Assembly: GCF_037975245.1 (NCBI RefSeq)
Contig: NC_092568.1
Coordinates: 10,253,501-10,317,500 of the forward strand
Origin: Apostichopus japonicus
Taxonomy: Eukaryota; Echinodermata; Holothuroidea; Aspidochirotida; Stichopodidae
Direction: 5' to 3'
Length of the DNA stretch: 64,000 nt
Shown here: positions 1 to 10,882 of the stretch, one piece after another
How positions within the stretch are numbered: the stretch's first letter is position 1
How the letters are laid out: every line of letters starts with the position of its first letter
Notes under the pieces: generated by a model
Told to the model about the DNA's origin: nothing
The model's database searches: none
The model's input: the letters and a program-made list of their open reading frames with translations, nothing else
Made by a program: the position numbers and the translations under genes

Positions 1-615
1 ATATAGCTCACTAAATTTGACCTCCAGTACATAAATGTAGGTGACGTTTCCCTACGAGCAATATTTAGTCAATCATTTATTCACATGTAGTGCACAAAAA
101 ACAACAAAACAGAGAAGTCGTTGAGACGATCGGCATCAATAGTTAAAAATGTTTTTGTTTTGTTTTTTGAATTATGTTTGTTTGTTTGTTTGCAAAACTC
201 ACGAAGATATTCTTTCTTTACTTAAGCATGGATTTTTGGCAATGCTTCTCATAGGCGTCTGACTTTTTGACATAATCCCTGCAATGTAGAATTTATAATT
301 AAGTATCATCCTAACTGCATTTTGACTAGTTATCAAATTGTGAAGTGAGACAGACGGATGAGGAAAAAATTAAATTCTTTAATAATACTTCAAGCGCTAG
401 AGGTTTACAGCTTTGAAATATGTCCTATATTGATGCTATACATGTATGAGAAATAGGTGGTGTTAGGTGTCACTTAGGGTGAGGAGCCTCATCGAGGGTA
501 ACATACTTATAAAGTACAAGCACACAGAACTCCAAGGAGGAGGGATGGATGAAGAAGAAATGAAGGGGAGCGTTCTAGGAATCTGGCAAACAGAATCATT
601 AATAACTTATGGGAA

Positions 616-690
616 GATCAAGGAGGGTGAGATCAAGGAGGGTGAGATCAAGGAGGGTGGGATCAAGGAGGGTGGGATCAAGGAGGGAGT
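616..690. repeat. 15-bp tandem repeat, about five copies
   Basis: Units of GATCAAGGAGGGTGA or GATCAAGGAGGGTGG. The first part of each unit matches the GATCAAGGAGG(A) segment of the neighbouring 82-bp minisatellite, so this array probably arose by slippage within one edge unit. The 15-bp period keeps a reading frame open (EIKEG repeats), which I consider fortuitous. Confidence 0.85.
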
Positions 691-2385
691 GAATAAGAAA
701 ATAGGAGGAATAGTACAAGGATTACTCAAGAAGGGATGGATGAAAGGGTAATGAATAAGAAAATAGTAGGTTTGTTACAAGGAGACTCATGGGTCATAGA
801 CAGAAAATCAAGAAGGGATGGATGAATGGGTAATGAATAAGAAAAAAGTAGGTATGTTACAAGGAGACTCATGAGTCATTAACAGAAGATCAAGAAGGGA
901 TGGATGAAAGGGTAATGAATAAGAAAATAGTAGGTATGTTACTAGGAGACTCATGAGTCACATACAGAAGGTCAAGAAGGGATGGATAAATGGGTAATGA
1001 ATAAGAAAATAGTAGGTATGTTACAAGGAGACTCATGAGTCACAGACAGAAGATGAAGAAGGGATGGATGAAAGGGTAATGAATAAGAAAATAGTAGGTT
1101 TGTTACAAGGAGACTCATGAGTCACATACAGAAGGTCAAGAAGGGATGGATAAATGAGTAATGAATAAGAAAATAGTAGGTATATTATAAGGAGACTCAT
1201 TAGTCACATACAGAAGATCAAGAAGGGATGGATGAAAGGGTATTAATGAGTAAGAAAATAGTAGGTTTGTTACATGGAGACTCATGAGTCATTGACAGAT
1301 GATCAAGGAGGAATGGATGAAAGGGTAATGAATAAGAAAATAGTAGGTTTGTTACAAGGAGACTCATGAGTCACAGACAGATGATCAAGAAGGGATGGAT
1401 GAAAGGGTAATGAATAAGAAAATAGTAGGTTTGTTACAAGGAGACTCATGAGTCATTGACAGATGATCAAGGAGGAATGGATGAAAGGGTAATGAATAAG
1501 AAAATAGTAGGTTTGTTACAAGGAGACTCATGAGTCATTGACAGATGATCAAGGAGGAATGGATGAAAGGGTAATGAATAAGAAAATAGTAGGTTTGTTA
1601 CAAGGAGACTCATGAGTCATTGACAGATGATCAAGGAGGAATGGATGAAAGGGTATTAATGAATAAGAAAATAGTAGGTTTGTTACAAGGAGACTCATGA
1701 GTCATTGACAGATGATCAAGGAGGAATGGATGAAAGGGTAATGAATAAGAAAATAGTAGGTTTGTTACAAGGAGACTCATGAGTCATTGACAGATGATCA
1801 AGGAGGAATGGATGAAAGGGTAATGAATAAGAAAATAGTAGGTTTGTTACAAGGAGACTCATGAGTCATTGACAGATGATCAAGGAGGAATGGATGAAAG
1901 GGTATTAATGAATAAGAAAATAGTAGGTTTGTTACAAGGAGACTCATGAGTCATTGACAGATGATCAAGAAGGGATGGATGAAAGGGTAATGAATAAGAA
2001 AATAGTAGGTTTGTTACAAGGAGACTCATGAGTCATTGACAGATGATCAAGGAGGAATGGATGAAAGGGTAATGAATAAGAAAATAGTAGGTTTGTTACA
2101 AGGAGACTCATGAGTCATTGACAGATGATCAAGAAGGGATGGATGAATGGGTAATGAATAAGAAAATAGTAGGTATGTTACAAGGAGACTCATGAGTCAT
2201 CGAAAGATGATCAAGAAGGGATGGATGAAAGGGTAATGAATAAGAAAATAGTAGGTATGTTACAAGGAGACTCGTGAGTCATTGACAGAAGATCAAGGAG
2301 GGATGGATGAAAGGGTAATGAATAAGAAAATAGTAGGTTTGTTACAAGGAGACTCATGAGTCGTTGACAGAAGATCAATGAGGAA
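690..2385. repeat. 82-bp minisatellite, about 20 copies
   Basis: Unit GATCAAGRAGGRATGGATGA, then AAGGGTAATGAATAAGAAAA, then TAGTAGGTTTGTTACAAGGA, then GACTCATGAGTCATTGACAG plus AT. For example, successive GATCA starts fall at 1796 and 1878. Units differ by a few substitutions and a 2-bp insertion (GGGTATTAATG). Each unit includes the 12-bp palindrome GACTCATGAGTC or a variant. Copies between about 1300 and 2130 are most alike, suggesting recent expansion in the middle of the array. Confidence 0.92.
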
Positions 2386-2390
2386 CAGAT

Positions 2391-3627
2391 ATGAACACAG
2401 AATGGTCTCACAAGTCATAGTGAGAAATTGAAGGAGATGTGGTTTAATTTCTAGCAAAGCACTGGAGGAATTTAACTCAGACTTCAATATGGTCACGCCG
2501 CACACTTTGAATTTTGAAATGTGTGTCTTAAGCTTCACCTACAGTAGTTTGGGATGGACCAAGGGGTTTAACAGGAAGTGAAAAAAATCTGCCCTATTTT
2601 TGAAATGTGACCTAGCATCACATCTTTCCAAAAAGTTACTCCATCTCACACTGTCCTCATTTTGCCTCCTTTCTTTAATTCTGTCTCTCTCATTCTGTAT
2701 TCTAAAAAGTAACTTTTGTGTCCTTACAAAAGGCTTTTTTTCCCTTTCCTAAGGCAGCTAACATCCAAATCCGAATAAATAATTCAGATTTTGCTTCTTC
2801 AAAAAGCAAGGTTTAACAACAAGCTTTAATATGAAATAAACTAAAGGAGATTATAGCGGTGCTCAGTGTACACTAAGTATCTTCAATCAAAGTTATTTCT
2901 GCTGTTATGGCAGAGATGGTCGTCTAGAATTTGTTTTATTTTGTTTATCTTGAGAAGGGTATTTATTATTCAATATTAAGAGGCATCCATTGAGAACCAC
3001 CTAGGAAGTGCCCTGGATCATGTTGAAAATGATCCCCCATATCTATTAAGGCAACTTGACAATCAACCTCCTTTCGATTGCAAAGGGTAACATCTCTTGA
3101 AAGTGCAAATTAGGTATTCCATAGCAAAGATATGCTGCATCTGACTCTTACCAGATTTCATAATATCATTTCAACTCTCGCCGAGAAATGAATACATTTT
3201 CAAGTTCGGTTAATAATGCTGGCTGCTATCTTCATGAAATTTAAAGTAGTCCAGTTGGAGAAGCCATTGTTGGATACACACGATTTGTTGCGATACAGAG
3301 CTGTTGTTATAAGCTTCGATTTGAATGTGAATTTTTAGTATGATCTTATTATACGACCTGCTGCTAAATATGCACTTTTATCGCACTGACAGAACCGAAC
3401 AGTTTGTCTCGTTAGCCAATTAGCCAATCGTTATCCAATAGCCAATTACAAAACATCAATTCGGAGGTTTTTCATATTAATCATAGATAACCTAAAAAAT
3501 GGCAGAACAACACTTCACCGTTTAAAATTAGGGTGGGTTGAGGGTTTATTTGGAATTTTTTCCCTCCTTAACCTATAAATGCATATTACATAGGGTATTT
3601 TGCATGGGTAAAATGTTATTTTGCATT
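2391..3627. other. Non-coding stretch without recognised features
   Basis: AT-rich unique sequence. I saw no exon of the kinase and no repeat shared with the rest of the window. Confidence 0.6.
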
Positions 3628-4305
3628 TTTAGCTCATACCAGCATGCTGGTGTGAGCTATTGTTACAGTGCGGCGTCTATCACTCTATCACTCTATCACT
3701 CTATCACTCTATCATTCTATCACTCTATCACTCTATCCGTCAACAATTGGTAAAACCGCTCCCACTCGCACAGTGTTTGATGGAATTTCATGAAACTTGG
3801 ACACAAGGACCATTGGGTATAAAGTCATCAGAGATGGTCCAAAATTTGGGGTCAAAGGTCACCTGTGGGCCGTAATGGGCCATTTTGTGGAAATACGCAA
3901 AATGCTTCTTCTCCTACAGATTCCATGGTACAATGTTGAGGGTTTGTCACGATAGTGCTATGGTAGTTTTACCTTCAGGGTGTTCATGAATTTGAGATCA
4001 AAGATCAACTAGGGGTCTTTTGTGGCCCGGGCCGCGGCCCTATATTTTCAAATTGCTCCTGTTCGTACAGTGTATGGCCAATTATAATGAAACTTGGTCA
4101 CAATGTTCCTCGGGATGAGAGTTACGAGGGGTGTTCGGAAAATTGAGGTCAAAGGTCATTTAGGGGGTCATCGGGGGTCATTCTTTGTAATATTTTCAAA
4201 TATCTCAATCTCCTCAATATTTTGATGGATCATATTCAAAGTTGAACTGATGATTGTTGGATTGTGTATGAATAAGGTGATGCCTAAAAATTTTTGGTCA
4301 AAAGT
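3628..4305. repeat. Dispersed repeat with palindromic head and TATCACTC microsatellite
   Basis: Starts with a 28-bp near-perfect palindrome (3631-3658, AGCTCATACCAGC / ATGCTGGTGTGAGCT, one mismatched pair). An 8-bp TCACTCTA-type tandem array follows at about 3676-3737. After that come several lines of sequence rich in CAAAGGTCA and GGGGTCA. Head, short tandem array and CAAAGGTCA-rich tail look like a repeat seen widely in marine invertebrate genomes (from memory, not searched). Only one copy is in this window, so the limits are approximate. Confidence 0.5.
3676..3737. repeat. 8-bp microsatellite (TCACTCTA)n
   Basis: About seven units of TATCACTC, one with the variant ATTC. Confidence 0.9.
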
Positions 4306-5800
4306 AAATTAATTACAATTAATCCCCATTGTTTAAAAAAATCTGAGCCTTCACTTTTTGCCAAAGCTCCTTTAATTTGTCTCCCAGTCCCTGCAGTGTT
4401 TGTTTACATTTGTGGTTAAGCTCTGCAGAGGATGTTAGTGGAATTAAAGCAGGACTGGGAGTTGTTATTAACTGTTGAACTGTAAGCATGAGAGCCCTAT
4501 AGCCAATCAGCACTTGCCGATTCTTAGAAGTCTTTGAGCCTGAGGTATGTAGGCAGCTTGTGAAGTTATGTCTTGTAGGGAGTGCTTGTTATGTCTGCTA
4601 AGGTAGAGGGGAGAAAGTTTAATAGGGTAGGCCAGTGGTATTGTTTGAGAGAGTGGGTAAAATAGGATTTAAAGGGGAAAATAGGAATTATAGCCAGTGG
4701 TGTGGCCAGGATTCTGCTAACGGAGGGGGGGGGGGGGTTATCCCTCACGGGCCCAAAATTGGTTTTGTGGGCCCTACATTTTTCAGCTCGAAAAGGTATG
4801 AGCTTCTGCACCATTGGTGCTCTAGTTCAGGGTTACTTACGAGAACTATGCAAAACCTTGTGGCAGTTCCTGTAACTGTCCAAGCTCTGCTTCGGAAAAA
4901 AGTTAATCAATTTATCCGATCAAATCAATTTGTCTTTTTAGGCTTGCTAGCATTTCATACTTGGACTAAATAGTTTTTCTGTATGACAAACCTACTGGAT
5001 CCAGTAATTATTTTCAATTGAATACTTTTTTGGTGTGAAAAATAAAAATAGAAACACAAAATTAAAAACTCAGGCAGTCATACTTTGATGAATTGGAGTT
5101 ATACAGAGGTAAAATGGCAAAACTGCCATGGAATATAATAAGGGTGAAATGCTGCTTTGAGAGGTAATAATGTACTTCAAGGTACGTTTTGCTCAGTGTT
5201 TTATATTTTTTGCATACTAATTGTAAGCACCTTCTGACAGAAACAATTGTATCAAAATCTGTTAAAAAAATTGCACGTCTTGTGTGTGCAGACCAAGACG
5301 TTGACGTACTTTTACACTCGTCCATGCTGTATAAATGCCAAGGAGAGACAAGTCTACTGGATTCATATTTTTGTTGGACAATTGTTTGTCACTAATTAAA
5401 AGAACTGGTGGTCATGAATGTGTCTGGTGCAGTATTTCTCATTCATCAAACATCCTTGAACAGAAACGATAGTGCTTTTTCAGTTTTTCATGAATTTGTA
5501 AAAAGTGTATTCTTTGTCGTTCATGCAAACAGCTGCAAACATTCTAAACAAACCAGACTCTTATATAAGGGTTACATATGTACCTTAAAGTCATACTTTT
5601 GTATGTCAGAATTGCGGCTGAAGTTGCCATTGTCACTATTATTAAACTTTATAGAGACTCATTCTAAAAATTGCAACCGACACATTGTTTAATTTCTTAG
5701 ACTTCTTTGCAGAACACAGTCGGACTACTTTGATAGTGGTGACAGAATGCATACAGTTACTTGAAAGTTTAAAAAATGACTAAGAATATTTATAAAGCTA
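4306..5800. other. Non-coding stretch
   Basis: Around 4693-4760 CCAGTGGTGTGGCCAGGATT precedes a run of about 14 G, a pattern that often marks the end of an old DNA transposon. Otherwise nothing recognised. Confidence 0.4.
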
Positions 5801-5802
5801 AT

Positions 5803-5814
5803 ACCTATATAGAT

Positions 5815-5865
<51 letters not shown>

Positions 5866-5883
5866 TATATATATATATATATA
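5803..5883. repeat. TA microsatellite, left flank of the hAT insertion
   Basis: Mostly (TA)n with a few interruptions. It is directly continued after the hAT element at 10505, so the element split one microsatellite. Confidence 0.9.
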
Positions 5884-5960
5884 AAGGGTGTGACCTAACG
5901 GTTATTTCGCTAACCGTTTAACCGGATCGCCGCCAGTCCGGTTAACCGTTTAACCGCCGT
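5884..5960. repeat. hAT left terminal and subterminal repeats
   Basis: TIR AAGGGTGTGACC, then subterminal copies of TTTAACCG and GGTTAACCG in both orientations, including a block with GGTTAACCGTTTAACCG at about 5940-5956. Such repeats are the usual binding sites for the BED finger of hAT transposases (established for the superfamily, inferred here). Confidence 0.75.
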
Positions 5961-7317
5961 TTCCCGATCGCGGATTTTTCGACGCAACGTCACTCGACTT
6001 TTAATGAAAATAGGACATGAGTACAATAATTAAGGGTTTTTTCCAACAGGTAGCAATTCAGGAAACAAGACGACAATCAATGTATGTTAATTACTAATTA
6101 GACTCAATAATATTGCGAACATTTCGTGTAATAATTGCTGAAAAGAAAACACACATGATCAGTATTCGTGGTCTTCAGAAGTTCAGATCACTGAATTTAT
6201 TTAACTCGGCCTTCGGCAACATCGTAACTTTTGAAAAAAAAACAATATATTTGTCTATCTATCACAAGATTTTAAACAAATCTCGCGTAACTTAGCAAAC
6301 TTACCCACCTTTCCTACTTACTCATTAAAAGTCATGTTGAGAAAACAAATTACGCATGCACGTGTTGTGCGATAGGTTGTAAAAATCAAGTTGAAACCGG
6401 TTTGAGCAGCCTCCGATTTCAGCGACGTTATACGTGCCAGGATTGTACCATTAGTCAAAATAGGGGTTAGAGCTGGCAGCTTGAAGGTGAAATACGTAAA
6501 TGTAAATAAACTTTTAGGAGAAAAACATATAAGCAAATATCAGAATACAAATTTTGTATGTAGTTTGCAATTTTGCTTGCTTACAAAAAGTTAAAACAAA
6601 TATATTGAAACTCATGTCATACTCATTTTGGAGTAAAAACTCATTTCAAGTAAAACAACAACAATTACCTTTATAGTTTTAATAATCTAAGACCCGACCT
6701 GCGAATAACATGACCTTCTTCATTACCTTTCTCTTCCCTTTACAAGAACGTTCAGGTTAATAAAATAATATTGATAGGCGTCGAAGTAGTAACTGTTTAG
6801 TCATTTTCTTTCTCTTGTGTCACATACAGTACTTTACATTTGATACAAAATTACTTCAACAACTGCTTCCCAAAATTTGTATGTGTCGCAATAGGTTAAG
6901 TTTAAACCGCGCAGTACAGTACCATTCATAATTTGCATATTACACTAAAATTTACACTCGCCGTCCAGATGGCAGGAAAATGTAACATCATGTTCAATGT
7001 GTTGTGTCATTCCCATGGTGCGATGAACTTGGGCAAGTTCGAATGTCGATGACCTACTTATGTTCTGTGACCAATGTCACTGGGAATTATATGTTTAAAA
7101 ACTCGGGTTTTTCCATGTGTTATATAGAAGTTTTATGTAAGCGGAGCGAATTTTGGGGCGTCTCGTTGATTGTAAGGAAGCGCTTATCTAAGCATCAATA
7201 TTTGTGAAAAATATCGTAAGGTTTTTTTCAGATATTCTCTTAATTTGAATGCCCCCTCCATATATCTCTCTTTCTCCGTCCACTCAAAGCTCGACATTTA
7301 CGCTAATTCTGTTTGGG

Positions 7318-7403
7318 GAAAAATTATCGTAATTATCGAAATATCGCGATAATTTTTGAACTATTTATCGTGACGGTAAAAAGCTAATATCGCCCAACCC
7401 TAC
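7318..7403 (-). repeat. Orphan terminus of a second hAT-like element
   Basis: Read on the minus strand it begins GTAGGGTTGGGCGATATT and continues with ATAAT/CGATA-rich sequence. This looks like the T-A-G-G-G-x-T-G-G-G-C-G-A-T-A end common in hAT MITEs. No matching opposite end was found nearby, so this may be a fragment or older nested insertion inside the 4.6-kb hAT element. Confidence 0.4.
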
Positions 7404-7451
7404 TTGTGTGTGACTTTCAGTTTTGTTACTGACTTTCAAATATGCCGCAGA

Positions 7452-9532
7452 CTACTCGTTTTTATTTTTACTCAAGAAGACTAGCATATTTACATGATCG
7501 GTAAGGAGCCTGCTTCTTTTATGATTAACGATGTTCCCAGCTGTGGAAAACACTCTTTCTGATGGTACAGAGGTTGATGGAATGCCTAAATAACACCTGG
7601 CAAGTTTTGCCATGGTTGGAAATTTCCCACCATTTTCTTGCCACCACTTGTTTGGATTACAGTCCCTTTGTTCTTGTTTCTGAAGCATGTACGCGTCAAA
7701 TTCGCGTTTGACAATGTCCGCGGCAGTTTCATCGGTTTCATCATCATCAGAATCTGACATGAGGAAGTCCATTGCTGTTGCATTTTTCTTCGCAGCTGGC
7801 TCTCCTATGTCATCATCAGGATGATCGTGCACGTATTGGAGGGCCAGATCTACTTTTAGGGCATCATACGCTGCCTTTCTTGAAGTCTCATCCAGAAATT
7901 TCATGTTCTTGAAACTAGGATCAAGAACACTGGCCTTCGCTAACATGTCGTCCTTGTCCCAGTGAAATCTCTGACGGATATCGGCGGCAGTAGCTTCCTT
8001 GAATGATACAATCGCGCGGGAATCTTCATCTGTAGGTGTCAGGTGTTTAGATGTCATCTTCAGCAAAACGGGCCGTACACAAGATATGCTGGTGTTGTAT
8101 TCTGCTGACAATAAGGTTGTTACAACCTGAAAGATAAATCATATATTTAATATGCATTTTAGGATTAAAAATAAATATACATAGTACTTATATTCATAGT
8201 ACGGCTGCTCAGAATTGTGGAAAAATATTTTCCTTTTTGTTCTAATATAGTTTATGGTGCCCGTTGACTTCCGTTTTGCTATATAAATATATTAATAGTA
8301 TATGTTGTTTAACATGTTCTGTTTTTGTTTTTCCATATTAATGTAATGTTTAAGTTATTTAATCATAGTTAAAATACATAGTTACCTGCAGGGGCTTGAG
8401 GCATTTGATAAGCTCACTCATTAGATTCCACTGCTCACTTCTTAGTTCCAGACTTTTGGCGTCGCTTAGTGATGTGAATTCAGGGTTTGACAGTACGTCA
8501 CAAATTGGCCATCTTAACTCAACCAGCCTTTGCATCATTTCGTAAGTGGAATTCCATCGCGTTACGCAGCTTGTGATAAGGCGATGTACAGGCTTCCCCG
8601 GTGCATGGCTCTTTTGTGCTGCCTCCAAGGCACCCATTGCTAAAGTACTCCGTTTAAAATGCGCAACAAGCCTATTAGCCGCACCAATAAGGGTTTTCAC
8701 TTGGTTGCTTGAGTTCAAGCTCTTCTTTACGCACAACTGTACCGTATGCGCAGCGCAGGGAATATCTGCAGCATCAACAGCCTCGGCAATGTTTTTAACA
8801 TTTGAGGCATTGTCATGAACGACTGCAACAATTTTAAGATCAATGTTCCAGTCCTTTGTAACAGTTTTCAACTGGTTGGCCAATGCAGGCGCTGTACTGT
8901 ATGTCTCTGCGGTCCTGTTACTCCCGTAGCCTCACCCCCGTCTTCTAACTCTTCTTCTTCGGAGGGAAGGTGGCCGACAGGAGATGTATCTAGCACAGCA
9001 GCTTTATTCTCCCAAATTTCATCGATGTAATGGGCTGTGATAGTCATATAGCCTTCCTGAGTTAACAAAGTCCAGCAGTCAGTAGTCAGACTCAAACCTT
9101 CTACCTCTTCTAAACGCGTTTTGAGAGCAGCTTTCTCTTCATTGTAGAGGGCTTTAATATTTGAGGTCATTGTTTTTCGACATGGGGGCTCAAATCCTGG
9201 CTCAAGAAAAGATAAAAGATTCCGAAAACCCTCAGATTCAACCAAACTAATAGGCAAATCTTCTGTTGCAATCAAAATTGCTACGAGTCTTGTAATATCA
9301 TTCGCTTTCGTGGGTTGCAAACGCGTTGCAGTCGAAAAAACGAAGGCAGAGGGGGTTGAGCGGTGGCCCCATGACTATTTTTAATACCATGTATCAAACG
9401 AAGGTGATTAAGCATGGATCCTGTTGAGCCTCCTTTATATGAGAGTTCGGTCTCACATAGCTTGCATTTAACCTTAGAGTCGTCCAATTTATGAAAGCTG
9501 TCCCATACGGGACTTTCCCCTTTCTTTGGCAT
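7452..9532 (-). pseudogene. hAT transposase (BED zinc finger, ZBED/Tramp-like), two frameshifts
   Basis: Read on the minus strand from ATG at 9532. The first part has a BED finger (CKLC ... HLRLIH), a DNA-binding module that would recognise the element ends. The middle part (about 9340-8920) carries SLTTDCWTLLTQEGY, with a catalytic-core Asp. The third part (about 8920-8386) holds VHDNASN, CAAHTVQL and SCVTRWNSTYEMM, the second Asp, C-x-x-H and R-W signatures of hAT transposases. The last exon (8126-7452) ends in the hAT dimerisation domain: NKWWQENGGKFP, ARCYLGIPSTSVPSERVFS, with the catalytic Glu in SERVFS. A 259-bp intron (8385-8127) has good GT/AG borders and joins KPLQ to VVTTLLSAEYN in phase 0. 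Frame is lost near the A6 run at 9335-9340 and near 8915-8925, so it is probably inactive unless these are assembly errors. Total coding length, about 607 codons, fits the family. Confidence 0.88.
8127..8385 (-). other. Intron in the hAT transposase gene
   Basis: On the minus strand the donor is CTGCAG|GTAACT at 8386/8385 and the acceptor is ATCTTTCAG|GTTGTA at 8127/8126. Splicing restores a continuous hAT reading frame, whereas the unspliced frame meets a stop after 15 codons. The interior is AT-rich, like other introns here. Confidence 0.8.
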
Positions 9533-10463
9533 CTTAATTGTTGTGCTTAGGTCTTTTCTTCAAGAGTGTCGAAAGTCGAATCACACCGTCTTTCAATTTA
9601 ATAGCGTAATCTGTAATGGCTCAAGACAATTCCTAGAATCGTCGTGATCTGTTGCGCCAATGTGTTTTAGAAGCTCATGAATAATTAATCAGCAAGTTAA
9701 CTTTTACTTTTTTTAACACCCTATTTCCAGCAAATTAATTTTAAATAAATTATAGAATCCACATTTGTAATTACAATTAATATTTGGCGCAAATCCCCGT
9801 AGATGTCAAGTATTAAATATTATTTGTATCGCATGACACACGGTTCAACAACTTCATTCATTACTGAGCACACCCACGAGTGAAAAAATAAAATGACCCA
9901 TATGAATATACATTTACAATTTTACATTCAGCCAATTACAACGCACCTTGGGAATGAAAACCATCCTTATCACGCAGCGGTCTCTGTTACGTTTGCCGCA
10001 GTCCCGCCCGCAATGCATGCACAGTATAATACCATGTGTGAAAAAAATGGCTGTACACGTGCGGATCTGAGAGAGCAAACTGGCCTTGTGTTGTTAATGT
10101 TATTACGGTACTTTCTAGAACGACGATTTGCGTCTTTTGGGGTCAACATACTTTCACACAGGATTTCACCATGCCATTGATCGATGTACATGTACGGGTG
10201 ATATATGTCGCAAATATAAACTGAGAAAACGAATTGACAACACTATCGTGGGTTCATGACTATTGGCCTACTACTATAATTATATTGGACACATTATTCA
10301 TGCCTAAAACATCGTTGTTCTGTTTTTTTATTGATAGTTTGCAGAATTGCAGTACATTACTCAGTTCTTTACATATATTTAAATAATTTTCATGTTTAAA
10401 ATGTATTTGATTTTTTTTCCCCGTTTACACGGTTTGTGATTTGCTAAACGGATAGTGCATTTG

Positions 10464-10502
10464 CGGCCGGTTAAACGGTTAACCGTTTAAACGGTCACAC
10501 CC

Positions 10503-10504
<2 letters not shown>
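10464..10504. repeat. hAT right terminal and subterminal repeats
   Basis: Ends in GGTCACACCCTT. The preceding bases contain GGTTAAACGGTTAACCG and TTTAAACGG, the mirror of the left-end motifs. This symmetry defines the boundary of the 4.6-kb element. Confidence 0.75.
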
Positions 10505-10566
<62 letters not shown>

Positions 10567-10580
10567 CATATATATATATG
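10505..10580. repeat. TA microsatellite, right flank of the hAT insertion
   Basis: (TA)n with GTA/ACA interruptions, starting right after the terminal inverted repeat. Confidence 0.9.
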
Positions 10581-10760
10581 ACTTATTGGGTTAACATCCA
10601 CACTTTCTTGAAACGTCCAATTTTAGAACTATCTATGTTTGTAGGGACTTCCCAAAGCAAAATATTTCCCAAAGAAATGCAAAAAAATTCTTGTCCCCTC
10701 GAACTAGGTCTTTTTCTTGTCAGTTGCAGTAAAACTTTTTCCATATTTCGAATTTCTCAG

Positions 10761-10882
10761 GAGACATCAATCAGGGCATCAAAGTTATAGACTTTGGGAA
10801 TGCTATCCACTGCGTTTACGACGAGCTGGCCTTATATTACGACGACTATGAACTTCAGACCATCGTCTACCGAGCGCCCGAG
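10761..10882 (+). CDS. Kinase exon: DFG-to-APE activation segment of a CMGC (DYRK/HIPK-like) protein kinase
   Basis: Internal exon bounded by a pyrimidine-rich acceptor (tttctcag) and a GTGAGC donor. It begins with two bases that finish a codon (incoming phase 1), followed by 40 open codons ending in phase 0. The peptide contains KVIDFGNA, where DFG is the Mg-binding motif, and ends LQTIVYRAPE, the P+1 loop and APE motif. It therefore covers the whole activation segment. The pattern V-I-D-F-G and Q-x-x-x-Y-R-A-P-E resembles DYRK and HIPK kinases, which transfer phosphate from ATP to Ser/Thr. The usual DYRK Y-x-Y at the activation site is not present; an acidic, tyrosine-rich stretch LYYDDYE stands just upstream. 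The N-lobe and HRD loop are not seen within the window upstream of here. The kinase assignment is firm; the subfamily is inferred. Confidence 0.9.

Larger units (their letters stand above)
5884..10504 (-). mobile_element. hAT-superfamily DNA transposon, full length but decayed
   Basis: A 4.6-kb element with 12-bp perfect terminal inverted repeats AAGGGTGTGACC (5884-5895) and GGTCACACCCTT (10493-10504). Both ends carry GC-richer subterminal blocks built from GGTTAACCGTTTAACCG-like motifs. It encodes a BED-finger hAT transposase on the minus strand (7452-9532). It sits in a TA microsatellite, with TA repeats directly outside both ends, so the expected 8-bp target duplication (probably TATATATA) cannot be resolved. 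5896-7451 (downstream of the transposase) and 9533-10492 (upstream) hold no gene I recognise. The whole element lies 256 bp upstream of the first visible kinase exon, in antisense orientation, presumably in that gene's preceding intron. Confidence 0.87.

Noticed and set aside
467-751. 94-codon open frame with repeated EIKEG
   Set aside because: It lies across the 15-bp array, whose period is a multiple of three; it has no domain or splice context.
690-2385. CRISPR array
   Set aside because: Unit and spacing do not separate into conserved repeats and unique spacers; the whole 82-bp unit is repeated, and the genome is eukaryotic.
4635-4973. 112-codon open frame
   Set aside because: Spans a poly-G run and what looks like a transposon end; no domain.
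8898-8930. Micro-intron (GTGAGG...AACAG) explaining the second transposase frame change
   Set aside because: It would be only about 21 bases long, too short to be spliced; a frameshift is simpler.
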